Origin: an uncultured Prevotellaceae bacterium
Lineage (GTDB): Bacteria; Bacteroidota; Bacteroidia; Bacteroidales; Bacteroidaceae
DNA: 64,000 bases
NCBI GenBank assembly: GCA_900318775.1
Contig: ONLY01000005.1
Location: 53,190 to 117,189, forward strand
Direction of reading: 5' to 3'
Part shown: positions 7,902 to 15,506 of the stretch, piece by piece
Position numbering within the stretch: position 1 is the stretch's first letter
Layout of the letters: every line of letters starts with the position of its first letter
Position numbers and translations under genes: made by a program
Notes under the pieces: generated by a model
The model's input: the letters and a program-made list of their open reading frames with translations, nothing else
Told to the model about the DNA's origin: nothing
Database searches by the model: none

Positions 7902-10376
7902 CTAAAACTCTTCGTTCTCCGTTCTGGCTATGATTTCGTTCTGGAGCTGTTCCGTCATGTCGTTGAAGTAGTCGGAATATCCTGCCACGCGAACCAAGAG
8001 GTCCTTGTAGTCGTCGGGCTGCTGCTGGGCGTCGAGAAGGGTTTGCGTGTCCACAATGTTGAACTGAATGTGGTGTCCGCCCATGTTGAAGTAGGCACGG
8101 ATGAGAGAGACGAGCTTGCGCAGGTCTTCTTCTCGCTTGAGAATGGAGGGAACGAAACGCACGTTGAGCAGAGTGCCGCCAGAGAGGGTCTGGTCGAGCT
8201 TGCCAAGCGACTTGATGACAGCTGTGGGGCCATTGGTGTCGGCGCCGTGTGCAGGCGAGGTCCCATCGCTGATGGCAAAGTGCGCCAGACGGCCATTGAC
8301 GGAAGCACCGCAGACCGAACCGAAATAGTTGTGGCAAGTTGTTGAGAGCATGTTGAGCTGTGTCTTTCCGCCTCGGGTGTTTGGGTGCCCCTCGATGGCA
8401 GTCACGAGGTCGTTGTACACTTTCACGGCGATGCTGTCTGCATAGTCGTCATCGTTGCCAAAAAATGGGGTGCGGTTCATGATGAACTGCCTCATTTTTT
8501 CGAGTTGACAGTTGACAGTTGACAGTTGACAGTTGTCTTCTCTGCCCCAGTTGCAGCCAACAGCCTTAAGTAGTTCATCCATCGTGAACTTCTTGTCCTC
8601 AAAGACATGTTTCTTGAGGGTTGAGAGGCAATCGGTGATTGTGCCCAGTCCTGTGCACTGAATGTAAGTGGTATTATAGCGTGCTCCGCCACTGTAGTAG
8701 TCGCGGCCCCGGGTGATGCAGTCGTCGATGAAGAGGGACAGGAACGTGGCAGGGGCGTAGAGCGAGAACATGCGCTCAATGTAGTTGTTTACAGCCAGCT
8801 TGAGGTTGACGAAGTAAATCATCTGCTTGTGGTAAGCCTCGTACAGCTGTTCATAAGAAGTGAACGTGCGTGGGTCGCCAGTCTCCAGTCCGAGCTTCTT
8901 ACCCGTGATGGGGTCAATGCCGTTGTTGAGCGTGATTTCCAAAATCTTGGGAGTGTTGAGGTAGCCTGTGAGGATGTAGGCTTCCTTGCCGAACGCTCCC
9001 ACTTCGATGCAGCCAGAGCAGCCGCCCTCGTTGGCGTCTTCTTGTGTCTTGCCTTGACGCACCAGTTCTTTGGTGTAAGTGTCTGGGTTGAAGACAGAAG
9101 GGTATCCGTGTCCCTGACGAATCACTTTGGCGCCAGCCACTACAAAATCGTCAGGGGTAACCTTGCTGACATGGATGCTTAAGCCAGGCTGTAACTCGTG
9201 CAGTTCCTCTTGAATTTCCAGAATGACGTAAGAGAGCTCGTTGACAGCATTGTTGCCATACTTGTCGATGCCGCCGATATTGATGTTGGTGAAGTCGTTG
9301 TATGTGCCTGATTCCAAAGCCGTGACACCTACCTTGGGAGGTGCAGGCTGGTTGTTGAACTTAATCCAGAAGCAAGAAAGGAGTTCCTTCGCTTTCTCGC
9401 GGGTCATAGTGCCATCGGCAAGTCCCTTCTGATAGAAAGGATAAAGATGCTGATCGATATGGCCAGGGTTCATGCAGTCCCAACCGTTCAGCTCGGTCAC
9501 TGTGCCGAGATGCACAAACCAGTACATCTGGATGGCTTCCTGCATGTCGCGTGGAGCATGGGCTGGAACCCAGCGGCACACGTCCGCAATCTTCAGCAAC
9601 TCAGCCTTGCGTTGTGGGTCAGCCTCTTCGGCAGCCATTTTCTCGGCCAGCTCTGCATGGCGCTCTGCCAAAAGAATGGCGGCGTCACAGCTGATGTCCA
9701 TCGCCTGCAGCTCCTGCTGCTTGTCGGTAGCCTCAGGGTCGTTGATGAAGTCGAGCTCCGCAAGAGTCTTGGCAATGAGTGCTTTGCAGTCAAGCAAGCC
9801 ACGATGATACATCTTGCCGTCCATAGCCGTGTGGCCACCGGCACGCTGTTCCATGAACTCTGTGAACACGCCTGCATGATAGGCTTCTTCCCATTCCTTG
9901 CTCACATGGCTGAAAATGCGCTCGCGCTGGGTGCGTCCTTCCCAATAGGGAATGACTTCACGCTCGTAGGTGTCAATGTCCTCCTGCGAGATGAAGTAGG
10001 GCTGCAGTTCGCGGTCATTCAGCGTGTGGAGGTCTTCCACTGTGTGGCACGTCAGTTCTGGGAACGTAGGCACGGCCTTGGGCACAGGACCACGTTCGCC
10101 TACAATGAGTTCATCCTTGCCTATATAAATCGTCTTTTTCTTGCAAATCTCATAGAAGTTACGGGCACGAAGGATGCAATTAGGCATCTTGCCGTAGTTC
10201 TCTTTGTAGAACGCCGTCTCGATGAGTGCACGCTCAATGGTGAGTGTGGTGGGAGTGTCGATGCTCTGCTGGTGCAGGCGCTTTACGCGGTCGTTCATTC
10301 CGCCCTCGTTTTCAGGGTGTTGAAGGGCATAATTCATTTTGCTATGCGGTGCACGCATAGCCACAGTTGTAGCCAT
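7902..10376 (-). CDS. hypD: Glycyl radical enzyme, trans-4-hydroxy-L-proline dehydratase type
   Basis: The probable reaction is radical dehydration of trans-4-hydroxy-L-proline to pyrroline-5-carboxylate in the anaerobic cytoplasm. With M1 at 10376 the thiyl Cys is 456 and the base Glu 458 (GCSGCIEVG), and the radical Gly is 799 (RVAGYSDYF). All residues I remember from C. difficile HypD are present at a constant offset: His182, Asp300, Ser356, Asp361, Phe362 and Tyr472 (+22), Thr679 and Gly799 (+34). The 12-residue change in offset is an insertion at about 614-625, encoded by a 7-bp tandem repeat. The N-terminus is about 26 residues longer than usual; ATG 10298 is an alternative start. Pyruvate formate-lyase is excluded because its active site has adjacent cysteines. 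Confidence 0.88.
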   Translation of the reverse strand: MATTVAMRAPHSKMNYALQHPENEGGMNDRVKRLHQQSIDTPTTLTIERALIETAFYKENYGKMPNCILRARNFYEICKKKTIYIGKDELIVGERGPVPKAVPTFPELTCHTVEDLHTLNDRELQPYFISQEDIDTYEREVIPYWEGRTQRERIFSHVSKEWEEAYHAGVFTEFMEQRAGGHTAMDGKMYHRGLLDCKALIAKTLAELDFINDPEATDKQQELQAMDISCDAAILLAERHAELAEKMAAEEADPQRKAELLKIADVCRWVPAHAPRDMQEAIQMYWFVHLGTVTELNGWDCMNPGHIDQHLYPFYQKGLADGTMTREKAKELLSCFWIKFNNQPAPPKVGVTALESGTYNDFTNINIGGIDKYGNNAVNELSYVILEIQEELHELQPGLSIHVSKVTPDDFVVAGAKVIRQGHGYPSVFNPDTYTKELVRQGKTQEDANEGGCSGCIEVGAFGKEAYILTGYLNTPKILEITLNNGIDPITGKKLGLETGDPRTFTSYEQLYEAYHKQMIYFVNLKLAVNNYIERMFSLYAPATFLSLFIDDCITRGRDYYSGGARYNTTYIQCTGLGTITDCLSTLKKHVFEDKKFTMDELLKAVGCNWGREDNCQLSTVNCQLEKMRQFIMNRTPFFGNDDDYADSIAVKVYNDLVTAIEGHPNTRGGKTQLNMLSTTCHNYFGSVCGASVNGRLAHFAISDGTSPAHGADTNGPTAVIKSLGKLDQTLSGGTLLNVRFVPSILKREEDLRKLVSLIRAYFNMGGHHIQFNIVDTQTLLDAQQQPDDYKDLLVRVAGYSDYFNDMTEQLQNEIIARTENEEF
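8503..8535. repeat. Heptanucleotide tandem repeat (AGTTGAC, 4.7 copies) inside hypD
   Basis: Exact copies of AGTTGAC start at 8503, 8510, 8517 and 8524, followed by the partial copy AGTTG. The 33-bp tract encodes 11 residues (NCQLSTVNCQL) absent from related enzymes. Seven is not a multiple of three, so gain or loss of one unit would shift the frame and remove the glycyl radical domain. Confidence 0.95.
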
Positions 10377-10399
10377 ATATTGCTAATCTAAATGTAAGT

Positions 10400-10591
10400 T
10401 TATGTAAATCCTTTGGTTTTATTGCGCTTGCCGCGCTCGATGCCAGAAGCCTCCTTGGCTGCCAGCTTCTCCTCCAGGGTGAGGTTGTTCCACCATACGG
10501 AGCACTCAGGGTAAGTCTTGCCAGACACTTTGGCCTTGTTTTCAATGCTCAGTGCCGACCACCACTTGATCATGTCCACTTCAGGATTCAT
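10400..10591 (-). CDS. Small conserved-looking protein of unknown function, first gene of the hypD operon
   Basis: This is a 63-residue protein I do not recognise. It is soluble, rich in Trp (KWWS and VWWNN), Lys and Glu, has two Cys or fewer and ends in a basic tail (ERGKRNKTKGFT). It is likely real: a good promoter lies 37-69 bp upstream with no competing start, and the gene ends 23 bp before hypD on the same strand. The position suggests a role in hydroxyproline metabolism or as a small accessory or regulatory peptide, but nothing in the sequence proves it. Confidence 0.65.
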   Translation of the reverse strand: MNPEVDMIKWWSALSIENKAKVSGKTYPECSVWWNNLTLEEKLAAKEASGIERGKRNKTKGFT

Positions 10592-10611
10592 AGCTGTTTA
10601 AGAATTAAAGA

Positions 10612-10621
10612 GTTGTACAAC
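10612..10621. promoter_or_regulatory. GTTGTACAAC palindrome near the hypD operon start site
   Basis: This perfect 10-bp palindrome lies 6 bp downstream of the -7 box, at about the expected transcription start. Its position would suit a repressor operator. Only one copy was noticed, so the role is inferred. Confidence 0.4.
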
Positions 10622-10627
10622 AAGTTG

Positions 10628-10660
10628 CAAAGATAGAGAAAAACCGGCGATATCTCCAAG
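10628..10660 (-). promoter_or_regulatory. Promoter of the small ORF-hypD-msrA operon
   Basis: On the minus strand CTTG (10657-10660), 21 bp, then TATCTTTG (10628-10635). It would give a leader of roughly 30 nt before the 63-codon gene. Confidence 0.72.
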
Positions 10661-10778
10661 CGTTTTCGGCAGAAAGTTTTGAAAGCCTGCTTCTTCGCCG
10701 CTCAAACCAGTGCTTTTGCCGCTTGCAGTTGCATGGTTACATGTGTTTACGTCATGCGATGCGCCAATTTTGGGGCTC

Positions 10779-12176
10779 TCACTCGTCCCTCATCATCCGG
10801 TTCAATACAGGCGAAATCATGGCTAAAGCGATAGCCGCAATGCCCGACATGACGACGAAGACCATGAAGAAGTCGTGGAGGGACGCAATCTCTATGCACC
10901 CGAACAAGGTCTTGGAGGAACCGTCGGGATAGAGCGTGGCTAATTGGCCCGCCAGCATGTTGCTGACAGCGGTGGACAAGAACCAAACTCCCATCAGCAA
11001 GCTTGCTAGATGTTTCGGCGAGAGGCGGCTTACTAATGAAAGGCCGATAGGGGAGAGGCTGAGTTCGCCCAGCGTGTGTATGAAGTACAGGCCTGTGAGC
11101 CAGAACATGCTTACTTTCATATGCGGGCTCAAGTCCTTCACGCCGTAAGCTATGAAGAGGTATCCCAGTGAGAGCATCGCCAGTCCGATGGCTTGTTTCA
11201 TTACCGATGAAGGTTCGTGTCCGAAGCGTCCGAGTGTGCTCCACAGAATGTTCATGACAGGGGCCAGCAGCACCACAAAGATGGCAGGGAAGGATTGGAA
11301 GTAACTGGTGGGCATTTCCCAACCAAAGATGTTGCGGTCGGTTTGCTGGTCGGCGAAATAGGTGAGTGACACGCCAGCCTGTTCGTAAGCAGCCCAGAAG
11401 AAGATGACGAAAGCTGCGATGATGAAGATGACGGCGATGTGCTGCTTTTCCTTCTTCGTCAGTGCCTGCCTTTCTGTCTTTTCGTGATGTGTGGGCTTTG
11501 TTCCTACAGGCATGCCCTCATCCGTCACGATATATTTGTTTTTCAGTACTGAAAACACAATGGTGGAAATGAGCATCATCGCGCAGGCACAGAGGAATGC
11601 CCACTTGAAACGGGTGGGGTTCATATAGTCGCCCTCGAAGATGCCGCATACCAGAGGCCCCAGCGTGGCACCTACGTTCACGCCCATGTAGAAGATGGTG
11701 AAGGCAGAGTCTTTCAGCTTGTCGTCAGGACGATACAAACTGCCCACCATCGTGGAGATGTTAGGCTTAAAGAAGCCGTTTCCAAAGATGATGAAGAATA
11801 GGCCGCCAATCATGCACGTGATGGCGAGGCTATTGTCCACAGAGGGGTCTATCATGCCCTCTGCCTCATGAATGGCGGGATGCACAAACGAAGCACTGAG
11901 GAATAGCAAGAACTGTCCTGTTGCCATCAATATGCCGCCCACAATGATGCTGCGGCGATTGCCCCAATAGCGGTCGGCGATGTAACCGCCCAACAACGGG
12001 GTGAGGTACACCAGTCCGGTGTAGTATCCATAAATCTCACTTGCATGCTCCATCGTGAAGAGCGCTGCTACCATGTAGAGCGTGAATACGGCACGCATTC
12101 CATAGTAACTGAATCGTTCTGCCATTTCTGTGAAAAACAGCAGATAAAGCCCGTCGGGATGCCCTTGCTTACCCAT
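10779..12176 (-). CDS. POT/PTR2-family proton-dependent oligopeptide transporter
   Basis: This inner-membrane symporter imports di- and tripeptides with protons. It has 465 residues and about 12-14 hydrophobic segments. The PTR2 signature lies near the N-terminus (FFTEMAERFSYYGMRA, containing the ExxER proton-coupling motif), followed by GGYIADRYWGNRRSI and a second conserved region around FFKPNISTMVGSLY. The frame extends 25 codons further upstream, but MGKQGHPDGLY at 12176 is the family-like start. The HD phosphohydrolase gene ends 78 bp upstream on the same strand with no promoter recognised between them. Imported peptides could include hydroxyproline-containing ones for the adjacent operon, which is speculation. 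Confidence 0.93.
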   Translation of the reverse strand: MGKQGHPDGLYLLFFTEMAERFSYYGMRAVFTLYMVAALFTMEHASEIYGYYTGLVYLTPLLGGYIADRYWGNRRSIIVGGILMATGQFLLFLSASFVHPAIHEAEGMIDPSVDNSLAITCMIGGLFFIIFGNGFFKPNISTMVGSLYRPDDKLKDSAFTIFYMGVNVGATLGPLVCGIFEGDYMNPTRFKWAFLCACAMMLISTIVFSVLKNKYIVTDEGMPVGTKPTHHEKTERQALTKKEKQHIAVIFIIAAFVIFFWAAYEQAGVSLTYFADQQTDRNIFGWEMPTSYFQSFPAIFVVLLAPVMNILWSTLGRFGHEPSSVMKQAIGLAMLSLGYLFIAYGVKDLSPHMKVSMFWLTGLYFIHTLGELSLSPIGLSLVSRLSPKHLASLLMGVWFLSTAVSNMLAGQLATLYPDGSSKTLFGCIEIASLHDFFMVFVVMSGIAAIALAMISPVLNRMMRDE

Positions 12177-12254
12177 GATGCTTTTGTGTGATGTCTGTTT
12201 TTTGATTAGTAAAAGAAGATTTGTTGCGGAATAGGAACTGCCGGAACGCACGCA

Positions 12255-12857
12255 CTATTGGAGTTTCTCTTTCATGTCAGCCGGCAGACAGAAACGTAGG
12301 TCTTCTTCTCTGTGGGCATCGATGGCCGCAAGGAAATGTGGCATCTCTTGGATATATAAGTCTTTCATGTGTGCATTGGATACATTTTGATGCTCCATGG
12401 AGTAGGTAAAGTTCGCCAATCGGTCCGCCAGTTTTACGAATGGAGCATAGGGGGTCTCCCGAATGCCTTGATAATACTTCTCGCTCGCCCGTTCGGCCCG
12501 TGTGCGCCCTTTCTCATTCGTCATGGCATAGACAAGCTCCGCTGCCATTTGTGCTTGTTTGTCGTCCATCCATTGTTTGGCGGTCCTCATCACGTCGTTG
12601 TAAGTCTGGCGTGTGTCCTCGATGCAGTCGTGGTAATATGCCCCGAAGAACAATGGCAAGACATCTTCTTCTCGCACACACACTTCGTGACCGTATTTGG
12701 TCACTTCGTTCACAACCATGTCTAGATGTAGTCCATAGGGGTGTACCTTGTCATAGGTTTGGTTTACACTGGCATGCAATGCATGAGCGCTTTTTCTGAT
12801 GGCGCTAATTTCCTTCTCGTATTTGCTGACCCACTGTCGGAAACAATTCTGTTCCAT
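12255..12857 (-). CDS. HD-domain phosphohydrolase, SpoT/MESH1-like fold
   Basis: This 200-residue protein carries an HD metal-binding motif in the form YYHDCIEDT, preceded by HLDMVVNEV and followed by VKLADRLANFTYS, an arrangement resembling the hydrolase half of RelA/SpoT enzymes. There is no synthetase, TGS or ACT domain, so it would be a stand-alone hydrolase; the substrate may be a nucleotide such as (p)ppGpp but is not determined. It has its own promoter (12881-12912), divergent from that of the cysteine desulfidase gene. The fold assignment is fairly safe, the substrate is not. Confidence 0.75.
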   Translation of the reverse strand: MEQNCFRQWVSKYEKEISAIRKSAHALHASVNQTYDKVHPYGLHLDMVVNEVTKYGHEVCVREEDVLPLFFGAYYHDCIEDTRQTYNDVMRTAKQWMDDKQAQMAAELVYAMTNEKGRTRAERASEKYYQGIRETPYAPFVKLADRLANFTYSMEHQNVSNAHMKDLYIQEMPHFLAAIDAHREEDLRFCLPADMKEKLQ

Positions 12858-12880
12858 GTCTCTCCATACTGTTTGATTTG

Positions 12881-12912
12881 CAAACTTATGACGATTTCTT
12901 CACATAAGCAAA
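12881..12912 (-). promoter_or_regulatory. Promoter of the HD-hydrolase/peptide transporter unit
   Basis: On the minus strand TTTG (12909-12912), 20 bp, then TAAGTTTG (12881-12888). It fires away from the cyuA promoter 100 bp to the right. Confidence 0.75.
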
Positions 12913-13011
12913 TTTTTTTTGTGAAGAGTGTCGTATTCGCTTCATTGTTCATCTGATTTGTACACGATAGCTCTTCTATATGTTGAAAAGGCACAAAAAG
13001 TTATTTTTCTT

Positions 13012-13042
13012 TTTGTATTGTACTCACTTATCCGTACCTTTG
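13012..13042 (+). promoter_or_regulatory. Promoter of the cysteine desulfidase gene
   Basis: TTTG (13012-13015), 19 bp, then TACCTTTG (13035-13042). The predicted leader is about 77 nt and contains a small AGCCT-GA-AGGCT hairpin; I recognise no known riboswitch in it. Confidence 0.75.
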
Positions 13043-13126
13043 CCACGTTATTCTGAGAAGGAAACGGAGAATTTAATCCTCGGTCTGGAGCCTGAAGGCT
13101 AAGAATAAGAAATAGATTAGATAATA

Positions 13127-14416
13127 ATGGAAAAAGCATTAAGAGACCAAATTATTGCACTGGTGAAGAGTGAAGTGGTGCCGGCTGTGGGCTGCACGGA
13201 ACCGATTGCGGTGGCGCTGTGTGTGGCGAAGGCGACAGAGGCACTGGGGATGGTGCCTGAGAAAGTGAACGTGTTGCTGTCGGCTAACATCCTGAAGAAT
13301 GCGATGGGTGTGGGTATCCCCGGCACAGATATGATTGGTTTACCAATCGCGGTGGCGTTGGGTGCGTTAATCGGGAAGTCGGAGTATGAGCTGGAGGTGC
13401 TGAAGGACGTGACGCCCGAGGCGGTGGAGCAGGGGAAACGGTATATTGCCGAAAACCGCATTGCGATTGGACTGAAGGAGAACATCACGGAGAAACTGTA
13501 TATCGAGGTGCAGGTAAACGGTGGTGGCAGTACGGCGGAGGCGATTATCTGCACGAGCCATCAGGATTTCCTGTGTGTGAAGAAGGATGGCGTGACGCTT
13601 TATGAGCGTCCGTGTAAGGCGACGGATGAGAACGATGAAGAGTGCCCGTGGTTGACGTTGCGCAAAGTGTATGATTTTGCCACTACGGCCCCCTTGGAGG
13701 AGATTGAGTTTATCCGCGAGGCAAAGGTGCTGAATGAGCGGGCCGCGGAGGAGTCGCTGAAAGGAAATTATGGTCACACGCTGGGCAAGACGCTGACACG
13801 TCCGTTAGGTAAGGGCATTTTTGGCGACACGATGTTCTCGCACATCATCTCATCGACAGCTTGTGCCTGTGATGCGCGTATGGCGGGTGCTGCAATTCCC
13901 GTGATGTCGAATTCTGGTAGCGGAAACCAAGGCATCTGCGCGACGTTGCCAGTGGTGAAATTCGCAGAGGAGAACCACAATACCGATCAAGAGCTAATCC
14001 GTGCACTGATGCTGAGTCACTTGACGGCAATCTATATCAAGCAGTCTTTGGGTAAACTCTCTGCATTGTGTGGGTGTGTGGTAGCTTCAACGGGTTCAGC
14101 CTGCGGCATCACGTATCTGATGGGGGGTGATTATGAGAAGGTGACTTATGCGGTGAAGAACATGGTAGCAAATCTTACGGGCATGATTTGCGACGGTGCC
14201 AAGCCGTCGTGTGCATTGAAGCTTTCATCGGGCGTAAGTATGGCGGTACTGTCGGCAATGCTTGCTGTGCAGCGTAACTGTGTCAGCTCGGTGGAGGGTA
14301 TCATTGATGACGATGTGGATCAGTCTATTCATAACCTCACCCGCATCGGCAAGGACGCGATGGATGAGACAGACCGTTGCGTATTGGAGATTATGACTAA
14401 TAAAAAATGTGAATAA
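13127..14416 (+). CDS. cyuA: L-cysteine desulfidase / UPF0597 (serine dehydratase alpha-like) family protein
   Basis: Members break L-cysteine into pyruvate, ammonia and sulfide using a [4Fe-4S] cluster. The 429-residue protein begins with the typical EVVPAVGCTEPIAVAL, where Cys23 in GCTEP is a conserved cluster or catalytic cysteine. NGGGSTAEAII, SNSGSGNQGICATLPV and GMICDGAKPSCALKLS are family hallmarks, the last two supplying further cysteines. No PLP lysine motif is present. It stands as a single gene with its own promoter, followed by a separate promoter-like element for trxB. Serine-dehydratase activity is an alternative that cannot be excluded by eye. Confidence 0.9.
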   Translation: MEKALRDQIIALVKSEVVPAVGCTEPIAVALCVAKATEALGMVPEKVNVLLSANILKNAMGVGIPGTDMIGLPIAVALGALIGKSEYELEVLKDVTPEAVEQGKRYIAENRIAIGLKENITEKLYIEVQVNGGGSTAEAIICTSHQDFLCVKKDGVTLYERPCKATDENDEECPWLTLRKVYDFATTAPLEEIEFIREAKVLNERAAEESLKGNYGHTLGKTLTRPLGKGIFGDTMFSHIISSTACACDARMAGAAIPVMSNSGSGNQGICATLPVVKFAEENHNTDQELIRALMLSHLTAIYIKQSLGKLSALCGCVVASTGSACGITYLMGGDYEKVTYAVKNMVANLTGMICDGAKPSCALKLSSGVSMAVLSAMLAVQRNCVSSVEGIIDDDVDQSIHNLTRIGKDAMDETDRCVLEIMTNKKCE

Positions 14417-14441
14417 GGCGCTAGAAGAGAAGTTTTTGTCG

Positions 14442-14449
14442 TATCTTTG
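14442..14449 (+). promoter_or_regulatory. Possible -7 element for trxB
   Basis: TATCTTTG matches the Bacteroidetes -7 box, but no TTTG lies at the right distance upstream. If it is used, the trxB leader is about 100 nt. Confidence 0.45.
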
Positions 14450-14555
14450 CCGAGAATTCAGTCTGAGGTCAATGATTGATAACCTGAGGATTGAAGTTAA
14501 AGATGAAGAAATACAGAGTTTAGTAATTTAACATCTACACAAAACATTTACACGG

Positions 14556-15503
14556 ATGGCATTAAAGACTTTGATTATAGGAAGCGGGCCTGCAGGATAC
14601 ACAGCAGCCATTTATGCTTCGAGAAGTTCGTTGGAACCAGTTCTTTACGAAGGACTGCAACCAGGTGGACAACTGACACAGACCACGGATGTGGATAATT
14701 TCCCAGGTTATCCAGATGGCACTACGGGCCAAGAACTGATGGATGACTTGCGAGCACAGGCTGAGCGCTTGGGCACCGACCTGCGCGATGGCATGATTAC
14801 GAAGGTAGAACTATCTAAGGACGGTTCTGCTCCTCATAAAGTGACCATAGATGATGGCACGGTTCTTGAAGCGCATACGCTGATTATCTCGACAGGCGCA
14901 TCAGCCAAATATCTTGGCTTGGAGGATGAGAAGAAATATGCAGGCCAGGGCGTTTCAGCTTGTGCTACATGTGACGGCTTCTTCTACCGCAAGAAGGTGG
15001 TGGCCGTTGTGGGTGGTGGTGACACTGCCTGCGAGGAGGCGCAGTATCTGTCGGGCTTGGCCAAGAAAGTATATATGATTGTGCGTCGTGACATGCTCCG
15101 CGCCAGTGATGCTATGCAGCAGAAGGTGAAGGATGCAGAAAACATCGAAATTCTCTGGAACACACAGACAGAAGGCCTCTACGGTGACAACGGCGTGGAG
15201 GGTGCTCGCTTGGTGGAGAATAAGGGTAAGGATGGCGAACGCCGCTACGACTTGCCGATTGATGGGTTCTTCCTTGCTATCGGACATCACCCCAACAGTG
15301 AGGTGTTCCGTCCCGATGTAGAGGTGGATGAACAGGGCTACATCAAGGTTCAACACCCAACAACCGCGACGAACATTCCCGGTGTGTTTGCTGCAGGCGA
15401 CGTGGCAGACCCTCTCTATCGTCAGGCTATCAGTGCTGCCGGCAGCGGATGCCATGCTGCTATTGATGCTCTGCACTATCTACAGGATAAAGGAATTATA
15501 TAA
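14556..15503 (+). CDS. trxB: Thioredoxin-disulfide reductase
   Basis: This NADPH-dependent flavoenzyme reduces thioredoxin in the cytoplasm. The 315-residue protein has the FAD-binding GSGPAG (residues 9-14), the redox pair Cys136-Ala-Thr-Cys139 followed by DGFFYRKK, the NADPH-binding VVGGGDTACEEA (about 150-161) and the C-terminal GVFAAGDVAD. It is followed after 3 bp by a DsbD-like transmembrane reductase, which needs reduced thioredoxin, so the two likely form an electron-transfer operon carrying reducing power to the periplasm. MsrA, encoded elsewhere in the window, draws on the same thioredoxin pool. Confidence 0.97.
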   Translation: MALKTLIIGSGPAGYTAAIYASRSSLEPVLYEGLQPGGQLTQTTDVDNFPGYPDGTTGQELMDDLRAQAERLGTDLRDGMITKVELSKDGSAPHKVTIDDGTVLEAHTLIISTGASAKYLGLEDEKKYAGQGVSACATCDGFFYRKKVVAVVGGGDTACEEAQYLSGLAKKVYMIVRRDMLRASDAMQQKVKDAENIEILWNTQTEGLYGDNGVEGARLVENKGKDGERRYDLPIDGFFLAIGHHPNSEVFRPDVEVDEQGYIKVQHPTTATNIPGVFAAGDVADPLYRQAISAAGSGCHAAIDALHYLQDKGII

Positions 15504-15506
15504 GAT

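Noticed and set aside
7864..8337. 158-codon N-terminal extension of the msrA frame
   Set aside because: It lies in a shifted frame inside hypD, has Arg/Ser/His-rich noise composition and bears no resemblance to MsrA, which begins at 7863.
8503..8535. CRISPR-like or insertion-sequence scar
   Set aside because: The units are contiguous 7-mers without spacers and there are no flanking target-site duplications; it is a simple tandem repeat.
7902..10376. Annotation as pyruvate formate-lyase
   Set aside because: The active site is GCSGCIE with one thiyl Cys and a Glu, not the adjacent Cys-Cys of PFL, and the activase carries two extra clusters.
9447..10391. 314-codon plus-strand frame opposite hypD
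   Set aside because: Antisense shadow of a well-supported gene, with no family resemblance and no promoter.
12177..12251. Upstream start for the POT transporter
   Set aside because: The 25 extra residues do not match the family; the MGKQGHPDGLY start fits homologues.
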